NCBI RefSeq assembly: GCF_023227905.1
Contig: NZ_JALOCF010000027.1
Coordinates: 1 to 54,942 of the forward strand
Origin: Methylobacter sp.
GTDB taxonomy: Bacteria > Pseudomonadota > Gammaproteobacteria > Methylococcales > Methylomonadaceae
Direction: 5' to 3'
DNA length: 54,942 nt
Position 1 is the first letter of the stretch; each line of letters opens with the position of its first letter. Below the pieces are notes generated by a model. It was not told where the DNA came from. It was given only the letters and a program-made list of their open reading frames with translations, and did no database searches. The translations under genes and the position numbers were made by a program. Below, piece by piece: positions 16,046 to 24,479 of the stretch.

Positions 16046-16310
16046 TCAGTTGCAGTGGTTCATATCAGGTGTGAAACTCTGGACGTGACCTGGCAATTGC
16101 CAAAATCAGTCCCAACCGCATCAGTCATGGACGGTCTCAATTCGACCATAAAGAGTTTCAAGTTAACGGTAGATAAAAAGCCAGAAAACTGCCATTTTCC
16201 TGGCGATGCAGAAACGCAAGGGCAAGTAACCAGGAAAAAAATAGTTGTCGGAAACGGCAACTGTTTACTGAATGCCTCAGTGAGGCCATTGTCAGCAAAT
16301 ACTTAACTCC
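16046..16310. other. Intergenic stretch after amrS
   Basis: It holds a small perfect palindrome GCCTCA-g-TGAGGC at 16274-16286 near the end of the lipoprotein gene on the other strand, possibly part of its transcription end. An 83-codon GTG-initiated frame is present but has no family features and is not supported. Confidence 0.3.
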
Positions 16311-16892
16311 TCAACGATAAAACTGGGCTTCGCGGCGCAAATCACCAAGCTGCCGTTCGTGGTAGTAAAGATCATCGCGAAGATGATGGTGTCGGTGATC
16401 CAAGTCGCGCAAATCGGAACGAATCCGTTTGCGGTCGTTATCGCTTAATTTTTTGTCGTGCAAATTGCTTTCTTTGCTGGAGATTTCTTGATCAAGCCTA
16501 TCCAGTTCGGCGCGGTGTTCGTAGATGGAAAAAGCAGCTGAATGATAGCGTGCAAATAAGCCATCTATGGATGGTGGGCAGACATGGCGGTACTGATGCC
16601 CACTTAATCCTACGCTGAAAGCATTATCGATTCGGCAATAATCGTGCAATCCTTGTTCGCGACCGGCAAAATACGCCCCATTGTTTATTGCAATGCCATA
16701 TTCATAACAGGCTTTTACGTGATCTGACAGTCGGCTACTGGTTTCACCAGCGAGTCCATCACGAACCCCCAGTCCAAACCAATCGCCACGACGACAGTCT
16801 TCCTGGCTCAAGGTTGCGCAACCTGATAGAAAAATCACACAAAGAACTCCTGTTAAACGATGCAATTGACTTCCCCCTTCTTTAGTTTTCAT
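16311..16892 (-). CDS. DUF2799-type outer-membrane lipoprotein
   Basis: A 193-residue lipoprotein: basic N-terminus, hydrophobic core and lipobox LSGC with the modified Cys at about residue 25. The mature part has the DUF2799 pattern (CRRGDWFGLGVRDGLAG..., CYEYGIAINNGAYFAGREQGLHDYC, GLSGHQYRHVCP) with conserved paired cysteines. Residues about 125-190 are a charged, His/Arg/Asp-rich coiled coil. No Asp follows the lipid Cys, so sorting to the outer membrane is likely. Function unknown; single gene. Confidence 0.8.
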   Translation of the reverse strand: MKTKEGGSQLHRLTGVLCVIFLSGCATLSQEDCRRGDWFGLGVRDGLAGETSSRLSDHVKACYEYGIAINNGAYFAGREQGLHDYCRIDNAFSVGLSGHQYRHVCPPSIDGLFARYHSAAFSIYEHRAELDRLDQEISSKESNLHDKKLSDNDRKRIRSDLRDLDHRHHHLRDDLYYHERQLGDLRREAQFYR

Positions 16893-17186
16893 GGTTTAGT
16901 TCGACGACGTATTGCTCAGTTTGTAAAACAGCGTTTAGTTTTCTCCAATCGTCGGCATTGGTTTTTCTAACTAAAGAAAATAAATTCATTTAATAAAAAC
17001 ACTAGAGTAGTCATTTCCAGCTGGAAAGTGTAGACGATCTTTTAGGGTAAAGCTGGCAAATTTTTCACGCTAATTGTCCGGCCAAGCCCAGAGTTACATA
17101 GGTCATGAGTTTCGGCTTATCGCCGCTACTCGAACTAATCCAAGACACGGTAATTTCCCCGCCAATAAAAAAATGGCAGCTTGCGT

Positions 17187-17297
17187 AGAGCGGAATATCG
17201 TAATGTATTCCGCTCTAGCAGCGCACTCATTTGGATTAAGCCTTACCTCGTTGATAAAGGCCATTCGGAATAGCGGGTGATCTATAACGCCTATTCC
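17187..17297. repeat. Palindromic repeats (GGAATA type)
   Basis: A perfect 11-base inverted repeat, AGAGCGGAATA/TATTCCGCTCT, occupies 17187-17216. A second, GGAATAG/CTATTCC, lies at 17267-17297 with a longer loop. Both resemble the GGAATAC-containing unit at 228-256. The remainder of 16893-17346 has no credible gene; apparent open frames there are produced by these repeats. Confidence 0.5.
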
Positions 17298-17346
17298 ACT
17301 CATAGAAGCTGCTTGCTCTGCTTCGTCAAGCGCACCATATCGTTCA

Positions 17347-17697
17347 TCACCCCTCCAATCCGCCGTAAACATTCAACGTATTGATACGGCCGGTGATTTT
17401 TCCAATATCTCCAGCTCTTTCAAGCGCAGCAACACAGGATTGCCTTCCATGACTTTCGCGGTGTTATGCAAAGAACGCGTGGCCTGGGTTTTTTTCCTGG
17501 CGCTTGATTAAATTCGCTTCGACGAGTTTTTGCGCCTCAACCACCTGGGTCAAAATCGCCTTCATTTCATCGGGCAAAACAATATCGTGCGCGCCGACGG
17601 TTTTTACTTCAATACCGTAAACAGTCGCTTTTTCGGCAACGATCGTTAGAACCTGAGTGTCTAAGGATTTTTTATCGGCCAGCAACGCATCCAAAGT
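17347..17697 (-). pseudogene. 3' remnant of a slipin (stomatin/SPFH) gene
   Basis: Translation of the minus strand gives the C-terminal third of a bacterial slipin: TLDALLADKKSLDTQ, VYGIEVKTVGAHDIVLPDEMKAIL, QVVEAQKLVEANLIKRQE, then, after a one-base insertion in an A-run near 17492, RSLHNTAKVMEGNPVLLRLKELEILEK. After a one-base deletion in another A-run near 17395 comes ITGRINTLNVYGGLEG and a stop. Everything upstream of TLDALL is missing, and an in-frame TAA lies just before it. Slipins of this type accompany RNA-ligase (rtc) operons. Dead gene. Confidence 0.85.
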
Positions 17698-17699
17698 TT

Positions 17700-17878
17700 A
17701 CGTGCTGACCACCGTCCGGCAACTTGCCGAAGTGCTGCGCGTCTGTCGCGCCAGTCGCAGCTTAGCCGAGGCCGGACGGGTTTTGTTCAATCATAGCCGC
17801 ACCCAAAAAGCCTGCGCCAACGACTCGCACCGGCTTAAGCAATATTTGCAAAAGCTTGGCTTGGAGTTTCAGTGAATT
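17700..17878 (+). pseudogene. 3' remnant of rtcR (sigma-54 activator of RNA repair)
   Basis: The plus-strand frame ending at 17878 encodes RQLAEVLRVCRASRSLAEAGRVLF and SHRLKQYLQKLGLEF, which matches the C-terminal DNA-binding end of RtcR, the sigma-54-dependent regulator of RNA 3'-phosphate cyclase/ligase genes. Its sensor and AAA+ domains are absent. The fragment abuts the slipin remnant head to head, as expected if the two were once divergent neighbours and the middle was deleted. The identification rests on the C-terminal motif only. Confidence 0.65.
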
Positions 17879-17901
17879 GTAAAAAGCGCGTAACTAATCA
17901 G

Positions 17902-17961
17902 TATAATGATGGTACTGCCTATCTTACACGGCAGTTCCTTTGAGAAGCTTTCTCAAAGGAA
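17902..17961 (+). promoter_or_regulatory. Promoter-like box followed by a strong hairpin with a T-run
   Basis: A perfect TATAAT (17902-17907), with a weak TTGTAA 19 bases upstream, is followed at 17935-17961 by a perfect 11-base stem (TTCCTTTGAGA/TCTCAAAGGAA, loop AGCTT). The stem runs straight into TTTTACTTTTATTT. The hairpin has the form of an intrinsic terminator and lies about 90 bases before trhO. It may end transcription from the old rtcR fragment, or act as a leader terminator for trhO. Confidence 0.5.
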
Positions 17962-18052
17962 TTTTACTTTTATTTCGGGAAGTTAATTTCCTGAGAGTCT
18001 ATCGTTTTTATCTGCACCGGATTTACGTTCCGGCCCGCAACAAGGAATAATC

Positions 18053-19036
18053 ATGTCTCACATAGTAGTTTGTGCCCTGTACAAATTTGTCACCCTGGAA
18101 AATTATCAGGCTTTGCGTCAACCCCTGCACGATGTCATGGAAGCCAATCAGGTTCGCGGCACCTTGCTGCTGGCTGGCGAGGGCATCAACGGCACGATAG
18201 CCGGATCACGGCAAGCCATCGACACCGTGCTGGACTGGCTGCGCAACGATCCGCGTCTGGCCGATATCGATCACAAGGAATCGATAACCGACAAACCGCC
18301 TTTCAACCGCACCAAAGTCAAACTCAAAAAAGAGATCGTGACGATGGGCGTGGAAGGCATCGATCCCAAGCGCGTGGTGGGAACTTATGTCAGCCCTAAA
18401 GATTGGAACAAACTGATTTCAGATCCCGAGGTGATACTGGTGGACACCCGCAACGACTACGAATATCAAGTCGGCACCTTTAAAAACGCCATTAACCCAA
18501 ATACAACCAGCTTTCGCGAATTTCCCCAGTACATTAAAGAAAACCTCGACCCCGAAAAGCACAAAAAAGTAGCGATGTTCTGCACTGGCGGTATCCGCTG
18601 CGAAAAATCGACGGCCTTTTTAAAAGAACAGGGCTTTGACGAGGTTTATCATCTTAAAGGCGGCATATTAAAGTATTTGGAAGAAGTCCCCGCACAGGAA
18701 ACGCTTTGGCAAGGCGAATGCTTTGTTTTTGACGAGCGAGTGACTGTTAATCTACAGCTTGAAAAAGGCAATTACGACCAATGCAATGCTTGCCGCCTGC
18801 CAATCACCGAAGCCGATAAAGCCAGCGAACACTATCAGCAAGGCGTTAGCTGCCCGCATTGTTACGACAAAATCACCGCTGAGCGGAAAACCCGTTTCAT
18901 GGAGCGTGAAAAGCAAATGGAATTAGCCAGAAAGCGCGGCGAAGCGCATATCGGCGCAGATGCAGCCAAAACGCTGGTGAAAAAACGCGTAGCCAAATTG
19001 CAACGGCGGCAGATGCTGGAAAAGCCAGTCTCGTAA
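18053..19036 (+). CDS. trhO: tRNA uridine(34) hydroxylase (rhodanese-type)
   Basis: A 327-residue member of the YceA/TrhO family. It hydroxylates U34 in certain tRNAs to ho5U using oxygen, an early step toward cmo5U/mo5U wobble modification. The N-terminal acylphosphatase-like domain (1-95, GEGINGTIAG) is followed by a rhodanese domain (about 125-215) whose loop CTGGIRCEKS holds the essential Cys177 and a second Cys183. The C-terminal Cys-rich part (CNACRLP...CPHCYD) probably binds zinc. AAGGA lies 7 bases before the ATG. It stands as a single gene upstream of the nor operon. Confidence 0.95.
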   Translation: MSHIVVCALYKFVTLENYQALRQPLHDVMEANQVRGTLLLAGEGINGTIAGSRQAIDTVLDWLRNDPRLADIDHKESITDKPPFNRTKVKLKKEIVTMGVEGIDPKRVVGTYVSPKDWNKLISDPEVILVDTRNDYEYQVGTFKNAINPNTTSFREFPQYIKENLDPEKHKKVAMFCTGGIRCEKSTAFLKEQGFDEVYHLKGGILKYLEEVPAQETLWQGECFVFDERVTVNLQLEKGNYDQCNACRLPITEADKASEHYQQGVSCPHCYDKITAERKTRFMEREKQMELARKRGEAHIGADAAKTLVKKRVAKLQRRQMLEKPVS

Positions 19037-19109
19037 ATCGGGCATAAATAGCATGCGCCCCGGTCATTGCTTTTCGCTGCCTGCAATAACACTTTTCGGA
19101 TAATCATTC

Positions 19110-19445
19110 ATGATAGAACCTGTCGCTTTAGAAGACTTCTTTATTACCTTTTTTTCATCCGCATTAATCATACTGGCAGGCGCGGGCTATGCATTATTGT
19201 TTTCCTGGTCTAAAGTGAATCCATCAGTTCGCATAAAAATTGCCGCCTATGTTTGTTATGCCGTGTTGGTACTTGCCGTGGCCGAATTAACACGGGCCGC
19301 GCATTTTCAAGGTTACTGGCTGATCATTTCGATTGTGATGGTGGTCGGCTATTTTTTTGCACCGATAGGCATTTGGCATCTGTGTGTTAAAACACATGCC
19401 GATTCCAATTTAAAAATAACAATAACAACAGAGGATAAGTTATGA
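19110..19445 (+). CDS. Small membrane protein at the head of the nor operon
   Basis: A 111-residue protein with three predicted membrane helices at about residues 12-32, 42-62 and 68-90, and a short polar C-terminal tail. No family is recognised with certainty. The stop overlaps the start of norC by ATGA, and norC overlaps norB the same way, so the three form one translation-coupled unit. By position it could be an accessory or extra subunit for nitric-oxide reductase, comparable in place but not in sequence to NorE or NorF, which are also small membrane proteins. Inference only. Confidence 0.7.
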   Translation: MIEPVALEDFFITFFSSALIILAGAGYALLFSWSKVNPSVRIKIAAYVCYAVLVLAVAELTRAAHFQGYWLIISIVMVVGYFFAPIGIWHLCVKTHADSNLKITITTEDKL

Positions 19446-20038
19446 ATGAAGCACCCTTATGGGCTTCGGAATCATTCTGGAAGAAAACGGCAATCTGGGT
19501 AACAGCCGGGTCGTTTTTAATTCTAGTGGTGCTGACCATGGATTCATTAAGCAAAACCAGCGCAGGCAGTAAGCGGGTACCCGCCTACAGTGTCATTAAC
19601 AAAAAAATCGATTACCAATACGATAAAGAACTGCATAAATTTATGCCGGTTATTGGTGAAGACGAATTTCTGTTCGGTAAACAATACAGCGAAGAGGAAG
19701 CGCGGCAATTGGTCGATTTAGGCAAAAAAACCACACAGGCCAAGAACTGTATGAATTGCCATACCCTATTGGGTAATGGCGCTTATTACGCCCCTGATTT
19801 GACCAAAGCCTGGCTGGATAAAGGCTGGATTTCCAAGGAAATGCGCGAAGACATGATGGTGAAGTTTTTAATGGATCCTGAAAATAATGCCCGTACTTAT
19901 GGCAGCAACCGGAAAATGCCGAATTTGAAGATCACCGAACAGGAAGCAAAAGGCGTTATTGCTTTTTTAAAGTGGATGTCGAGCATTGATACCAACGGCT
20001 TCCCCTATAACTTCAAAACCATTAATGCCGAGGAATGA
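19442..20038 (+). CDS. norC: Nitric-oxide reductase cytochrome c subunit
   Basis: A 198-residue membrane-anchored c-type cytochrome. One membrane helix at about residues 14-35 is followed by a periplasmic domain with a single haem site CMNCH (103-107, within KNCMNCHTLLGNGAYYAPDL) and the KMPN methionine expected as the sixth haem ligand. It carries electrons from periplasmic donors to NorB. It is longer than the roughly 150-residue NorC of Pseudomonas because of an N-terminal insert before the haem domain. Overlaps norB by four bases (ATGA). Confidence 0.93.
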   Translation: MNEAPLWASESFWKKTAIWVTAGSFLILVVLTMDSLSKTSAGSKRVPAYSVINKKIDYQYDKELHKFMPVIGEDEFLFGKQYSEEEARQLVDLGKKTTQAKNCMNCHTLLGNGAYYAPDLTKAWLDKGWISKEMREDMMVKFLMDPENNARTYGSNRKMPNLKITEQEAKGVIAFLKWMSSIDTNGFPYNFKTINAEE

Positions 20039-21558
20039 GCATGAATACAAGTGGATTAAATGGAGTCATTCAACATGCGACCGCTTTAGGTGATAAGTCG
20101 CGTGTCTATCTCAATAATTTCAAAGCATGGGTGCAGTTGGACAGCAGTAATTTAAGCGATGGGCAGCAACTGGCCGTTAAATATTTCACCGTTGCCGTTA
20201 TTTTGTTTTTTGCGCAAATTCTGTTCGGCCTGGTGGCCGCGACACAATTTATCTTCCCCGGCTTTCTTTATGAAATCCTGGATTTCAGCGTCAACCGCAT
20301 GATCCATATCAACGCGATGGTTGTGTGGATGCTGTATGGTTTTATCGGCTGCGTTTACTGGTTTCTTGAAGACGAGAGCGGCACGGAAATTGTCGGCCTG
20401 AAACTGGGTAATATCGCCTTCTGGGTGCTCACCGGCGCCGTTACCCTGGTGGTGCTGGTTTACTTATTGGTGCAGATAGGCCCCGGCAAGGATTCCAGCC
20501 TTTGGTTTATCAACGAAGGCCGCGAATATATTGAAGCGCCGCGTTGGGCGGACATCGGCATCGTGGTGGTCATGCTGATCTTTTTCTATAATGTGGTCGC
20601 CACCTTCAGCAAAGGCAAATGGTCGGGTATCGCCGGGGTTCTAACCCTCGATTTGGTGGCATTGGCGGGTCTATATACTGCCGGCATGTTTTATATGACC
20701 AACATCACCCACGAGCAATACTGGTGGTGGTGGGTCATCCATTTGTGGGTCGAAGCAACCTGGGAAGTGTTGGTAGGCGTGATTATGGCCTGGTCGCTGA
20801 TGAAACTGTTAGGCGTCAGACGCAAAATCGTCCAAACCTGGCTGTATATTGAAGTCGCCTTGATGTTCGGCTCGGGTATTTTAGGCTTGGGGCATCATTA
20901 TTTTTGGATCGGAACCCCTGAATACTGGCTGACCATCGGCGGTTTTTTCTCGGCGCTCGAACCCATTCCACTGGTCGCCATGGTGGTTCATGCGGTTTAC
21001 GATTCCGGCAGCCACGCCCTTAAAAGCGGCAACCACCCCGCCTTAGCCTGGATTATCGCCCAAGCCTTCGGTAATTTCTTTGGCGCCGGCGTCTGGGGCT
21101 TTATGCACACCCTGCCGCAAATCAATCTGTATACCCATGGCACCCAGTGGTCGGCATCACATGGCCATTTGGCATTTTTCGGCGCTTACGCCACGATTAA
21201 CATCGCCTTCTTTTACCTGGCCATACAACACTGGCGCGGCGATGTCTGGATGGGCAGCGGCAGCCAGAATGCCTGGCGTTGGAAATGGGCTTTAGGTTTG
21301 CTCAATGGCGGCGTTCTCGGTATGACGATAGCGCTATTGATAGCGGGTTACGAACAATCCTTTATCGAACGGGCTGTGGAAGGCTCAACCTGGGGCGGCT
21401 ACTTTACCGCGCAAAACCATCCGTCATTTCAAAGCGCGATGATCTGGCGCTTGTTTTTTGGCGGCATGACCTTTGCCGGATTTGTTTTGTTAGTCTGGGA
21501 TTTGCTAACCATAGGCAAGGGTGAAACCAGAAAAGCGCCGGAAATTATTGAAAGTTAA
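20035..21558 (+). CDS. norB: Nitric-oxide reductase catalytic subunit (cNOR type)
   Basis: A 507-residue, twelve-helix haem-copper-oxidase-like protein reducing two NO to N2O at the periplasmic side of the membrane. Ligands align with Pseudomonas NorB after a 29-residue shift: low-spin haem b His91 and His378; haem b3 His376; FeB His236, His287 and His288 and Glu240; with Glu244 and Glu309 also conserved. The extra N-terminal length lies before the first helix. It has no quinol-oxidising extension, so with NorC it is a cytochrome-c-dependent NOR. No norQ or norD follows, so maturation genes must lie elsewhere or be absent. Confidence 0.96.
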   Translation: MSMNTSGLNGVIQHATALGDKSRVYLNNFKAWVQLDSSNLSDGQQLAVKYFTVAVILFFAQILFGLVAATQFIFPGFLYEILDFSVNRMIHINAMVVWMLYGFIGCVYWFLEDESGTEIVGLKLGNIAFWVLTGAVTLVVLVYLLVQIGPGKDSSLWFINEGREYIEAPRWADIGIVVVMLIFFYNVVATFSKGKWSGIAGVLTLDLVALAGLYTAGMFYMTNITHEQYWWWWVIHLWVEATWEVLVGVIMAWSLMKLLGVRRKIVQTWLYIEVALMFGSGILGLGHHYFWIGTPEYWLTIGGFFSALEPIPLVAMVVHAVYDSGSHALKSGNHPALAWIIAQAFGNFFGAGVWGFMHTLPQINLYTHGTQWSASHGHLAFFGAYATINIAFFYLAIQHWRGDVWMGSGSQNAWRWKWALGLLNGGVLGMTIALLIAGYEQSFIERAVEGSTWGGYFTAQNHPSFQSAMIWRLFFGGMTFAGFVLLVWDLLTIGKGETRKAPEIIES

Positions 21559-21575
21559 AGCCGCGTGACAAGGTT

Positions 21576-21613
21576 CGGCGGTGTCCGGTTCCGATGCGCC
21601 GGACGCCGCTTTT
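21576..21613 (+). terminator. Terminator of the nor operon
   Basis: A GC-rich stem (GCGGTGTCCGG and CCGGACGCCGC, one mismatch) is followed directly by TTTTAAAA, 18 bases beyond the norB stop. A good Rho-independent terminator. Confidence 0.7.
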
Positions 21614-21978
21614 AAAACCAATCCATGAAGAACAAGGGGAACATGCTGTTTTTAATGCATTACATTAATGCCGTTATGTTCTTCGTTATCGATTAAATCC
21701 GCCCGAGATAAAGGTAGCCGCCCCCGCAACACTGGCAGTTCGGCGGCAGCCAATTCCGGCGCAGGCTTCATCTCAACTTCGTGAGTTCTCAACGTGCGCT
21801 TGTCCTGTTGTCACTCCGCCAAAGCCTCAAAACCTTCACTTTGTTCAGCACATCCTACACACCGTGTTTTTTATTGACCTATCCTGCACAATAGCCTCGT
21901 AAGTCGGATATCAGCTTTTCATTACCCGACATTCACACACACCAAAATGCCGGGCATAAGCAACTTACCCAGCATTTA
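21614..21978. other. Intergenic stretch between norB and the GH30 gene
   Basis: Two convergent genes end here. A weak hairpin, CCCGACATT/AATGCCGGG (21925-21954, one mismatch), lies just past the GH30 stop and may mark its transcript end. Another possible long hairpin starts with GAAGAACA at about 21627. No coding frame or RNA gene is supported. Confidence 0.4.
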
Positions 21979-23325
21979 TTAAAAAACAAAAGTCATGATT
22001 CCGCGAGCCGGTATCGAGGTTTTAGCCTGCAATCCCTGGCTCTTTAGAATAAAGTCAATTGCCTGCCCGGTGCGGTTCAAGACCACTACGGCGACGCTCC
22101 CATCACTGTTCAGAAATGCGGTGGTTTCAAGGCTGTCCAGGGTTTTGGCGCAGGCCACCCGGCGCGCCCCCGGCCGGATGAATCGGGAAAAATGGCCGAT
22201 GTAGTAATAAGAGCTTTGGTAGAGTATTTCCCCCGCTTGGGTGTCGGCAATAATCGGCGCGCTGCAAAAATTGTTTACATGGTTGGGGCCGCCCGTTTCA
22301 TCCAGAACCAGGTTCCAGTCCACCCATGCCTCGGTCCAGCGGTTAAGATCGTTGATGATCGAACGGGCATAACGCTCTCCGGTATCCCACGAACCGAGAT
22401 GCGGCCCGCCTTCCTGACAACCCTCGGTGAAAATCAGGTGTTTGTCAGGATAGGCGTCATGAGTCAGCTGCACGTTGTCGAAATGATCCCCGCAATACCA
22501 GTGGAAACCGACGCCCCAAACATAGTGAGCGGCTTTTGGATCGTCAAAAACAACCTTGGCACGCTCGAACAAGCGGTCGCGATTGTGATCCCAGACAATC
22601 ACTTTAACATTGCCAAGCCCGGCATCATGGAGAGTTGGGCCAAGGTAATCCCTGACAAAATCCCGCTCTTCTTCGCCGGTGTAAATGCAGGAATCCCAAG
22701 TTTGCGTGGCTTCCGGCTCGTTCTGCACGGTCAGCCCCCACATCGGTATGCCTTCCTGTCCGTATTCTTCAATGTAACGGACGTAGTAATCCGCCCAGGC
22801 TTGGCGGTATTCCGGCTTAAGCTTGCCGCCGTTATTCATCTTCCCGTTGGTTTTCATCCAGGCCGGAGGGCTCCAGGGCGAAGCGAACAGCTTTAATTGG
22901 CCGCCGGACAAATCGATGGCCTCGCGAATCATCGGAATCAGGGCTTGCCGGTCATGCTCGATGCTGAAATACTTAAGTTCTGCATCGCCGTCCACTTCTG
23001 TATAGGCATAATTTCCCAGCGAGAAATCGCAGCTATTGATGTGGGTTCGGCATAAGGTGTAGGCATTGCCGGTGTTTGGAGAGAAATAGGCTTCCAGAAT
23101 TTCTTGCCGCAAGTGGGTTGGCATTTTGTCTAAGGTTACCGCAGCCGCTTCCGTGAAAGCGCCCCCGAAGCCCTGAATTTCTTGAAACTTAACGGTCGTG
23201 TCTATGAACACGGAGGGATCGGAAAAATCCGTGGCAGGTTCGAACGCTACCGGCTCCAATTCCGATAACCGATACGCAGTGTCATGAGCGGTGCAAAATT
23301 GCTTTACCAGACGCGGTTTTGTCAT
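21979..23325 (-). CDS. Glycoside hydrolase family 30 (glucosylceramidase-like)
   Basis: A 448-residue retaining glycosidase. The GH30 features are clear: IQGFGGAFTEAAA near residue 50, LKLFASPWSPPAWMKTNG near 145-160, the acid/base Glu203 in TVQNEPEA and the nucleophile Glu301 in FTEGCQ, with the C-terminal beta-domain starting near 370. Typical substrates of such bacterial enzymes are beta-1,6-glucans or beta-glucosides; which applies here cannot be told. No signal peptide is visible, so the product should be cytoplasmic, unusual for a polysaccharide-degrading GH30. GGAG precedes the ATG. Isolated gene with no transporter or regulator beside it. Confidence 0.92.
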   Translation of the reverse strand: MTKPRLVKQFCTAHDTAYRLSELEPVAFEPATDFSDPSVFIDTTVKFQEIQGFGGAFTEAAAVTLDKMPTHLRQEILEAYFSPNTGNAYTLCRTHINSCDFSLGNYAYTEVDGDAELKYFSIEHDRQALIPMIREAIDLSGGQLKLFASPWSPPAWMKTNGKMNNGGKLKPEYRQAWADYYVRYIEEYGQEGIPMWGLTVQNEPEATQTWDSCIYTGEEERDFVRDYLGPTLHDAGLGNVKVIVWDHNRDRLFERAKVVFDDPKAAHYVWGVGFHWYCGDHFDNVQLTHDAYPDKHLIFTEGCQEGGPHLGSWDTGERYARSIINDLNRWTEAWVDWNLVLDETGGPNHVNNFCSAPIIADTQAGEILYQSSYYYIGHFSRFIRPGARRVACAKTLDSLETTAFLNSDGSVAVVVLNRTGQAIDFILKSQGLQAKTSIPARGIMTFVF

Positions 23326-23393
23326 GCTGCTAACTCCATTTGTTGAGTGTTGCTAAGGAATGTGTACGAAATAACTTGGGCAAGTTGCTAATA

Positions 23394-23465
23394 GCCGGAG
23401 TGCAAGCTTCGCCTAAAGCGTCTACTTTTGGTACTTGCGCTTGCAGGCGAAGCCTGCACTCCGGC
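23394..23465. repeat. Near-perfect 21-base inverted repeat
   Basis: Arms at 23394-23414 and 23445-23465 match with one mismatch (GCCGGAGTGCA... and its complement ...TGCACTCCGGC), separated by about 30 bases. The sequence is a strong hairpin in the gap between the start of the GH30 gene and the end of truC. It looks like an interspersed intergenic repeat rather than a terminator, because no T-run follows. Confidence 0.6.
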
Positions 23466-23523
23466 GGCAAAGGTCCTTGACGGTATCATTCGCAATTGAC
23501 GCGCCTCCTTTCATCGGCACACC

Positions 23524-24282
23524 CTATGCACTGTCTACATTCCAGTTAAGTTCTGTAACAATTCGGCTGAAACCGGCATCCAACGGAGCTTGAATTTCCA
23601 ACCGTTGCCCTGTGACAGGATGTGGAAAATTGAGCTGGGTCGAGGCAAGCAACAGTTGCCGACAATTTAATTGTTGCCGAAAAAAATCGTTATGCTTGCC
23701 ATCCCCATGCGTGGTATCGCCGATAATCGGATGAAAAATATGCTTTAAATGCCGACGCAGTTGGTGCTTGCGACCCGTTTTTGGCGAAAGCTGTAATAAG
23801 GAATAACGGCTGGTCGGGTAACGTCCCACCGCAAACGGTAATTCCACTGTGGCAAGACGTCGATAATGGGTCATTGCGGACTGGGCGGCTTTATCCTGTT
23901 GCGCCAGACGGTCGGTCATTTTATCCAGTTGCTCCTGTAACGGATAATCGATAATCGCCCGCTCAGCGCTGTAACCGCGCACTACGGCCAGATAGGTTTT
24001 TTCCACGCTATCGGCCATAAAGATTGCCATCATTTTTCGGGCAATTTCCGGATTTAACGCAAACACCAATACACCGGCGGTGGGTTTGTCGAGACGATGT
24101 AGCGGAAATACTCTTTGTCCCAGTTGGTCGCGTAACAATTGCACCGCAAAGCGCGTTTCATGGCGGTCTATATCCGACCTATGCACCAATAATCCTGCCG
24201 GTTTATTGATTGCCACCAGAAATTCGTCCTGGTATAAAACAGGCAAGTCCGAATCAAGCTCCGAGTTTGGCGAGTTTGGCAT
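23524..24282 (-). CDS. truC: tRNA pseudouridine synthase TruC-like
   Basis: A 252-residue RluA-family pseudouridine synthase. The ATG at 24282 is preferred to the in-frame TTG at 24300. It would convert U65 of certain tRNAs to pseudouridine. The catalytic motif HRLDKPTAGVLVFA supplies the Asp; other family blocks are VAINKPAGLLVHRS and the C-terminal PKTGRKHQLRRHLKHIFHPIIGDTTHG. No S4 domain is present, as expected for TruC. The TruC assignment over other RluA relatives rests on length and the conserved C-terminal block. Confidence 0.88.
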   Translation of the reverse strand: MPNSPNSELDSDLPVLYQDEFLVAINKPAGLLVHRSDIDRHETRFAVQLLRDQLGQRVFPLHRLDKPTAGVLVFALNPEIARKMMAIFMADSVEKTYLAVVRGYSAERAIIDYPLQEQLDKMTDRLAQQDKAAQSAMTHYRRLATVELPFAVGRYPTSRYSLLQLSPKTGRKHQLRRHLKHIFHPIIGDTTHGDGKHNDFFRQQLNCRQLLLASTQLNFPHPVTGQRLEIQAPLDAGFSRIVTELNWNVDSA

Positions 24283-24432
24283 TATTTCAGTCGTGTTCAA
24301 AATGGCTCCACTTTATAGCCGTGTTGAAGTAATTGCGCCAATAAACCGTCTTTGCCTGCCAAATGCAATGTTTTGGTTAAAATTAATTTTATTTCCTAAG
24401 CTTACGCTGGTTCCCAAGCTCTTGCTTTTCCT

Positions 24433-24457
24433 CATTCCCACGCGCTGCGTGGGAATG
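24433..24457. repeat. Short perfect palindrome of an interspersed repeat
   Basis: CATTCCCACGC, loop GCT, GCGTGGGAATG: an 11-base perfect stem. Together with the preceding GGTTCCCAAGCTC... words it matches a type of GGGAATGAG-rich repeat often found between genes. It fuses in frame to the end of the dihydroorotate-dehydrogenase-like fragment. Confidence 0.5.
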
Positions 24458-24479
24458 AGAAACTGGAAAAACCAGCTTC

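Noticed and set aside
16055..16306. An 83-codon GTG-initiated frame after amrS
   Set aside because: No ribosome site, no family resemblance, and a similar open frame exists on the other strand.
17103..17372. An 89-codon minus-strand frame
   Set aside because: It runs through two palindromic repeats and the end of the slipin remnant; not a coherent protein.
22192..22896. A 234-codon plus-strand frame
   Set aside because: Shadow of the GH30 gene on the opposite strand, which carries both catalytic glutamates in proper context.
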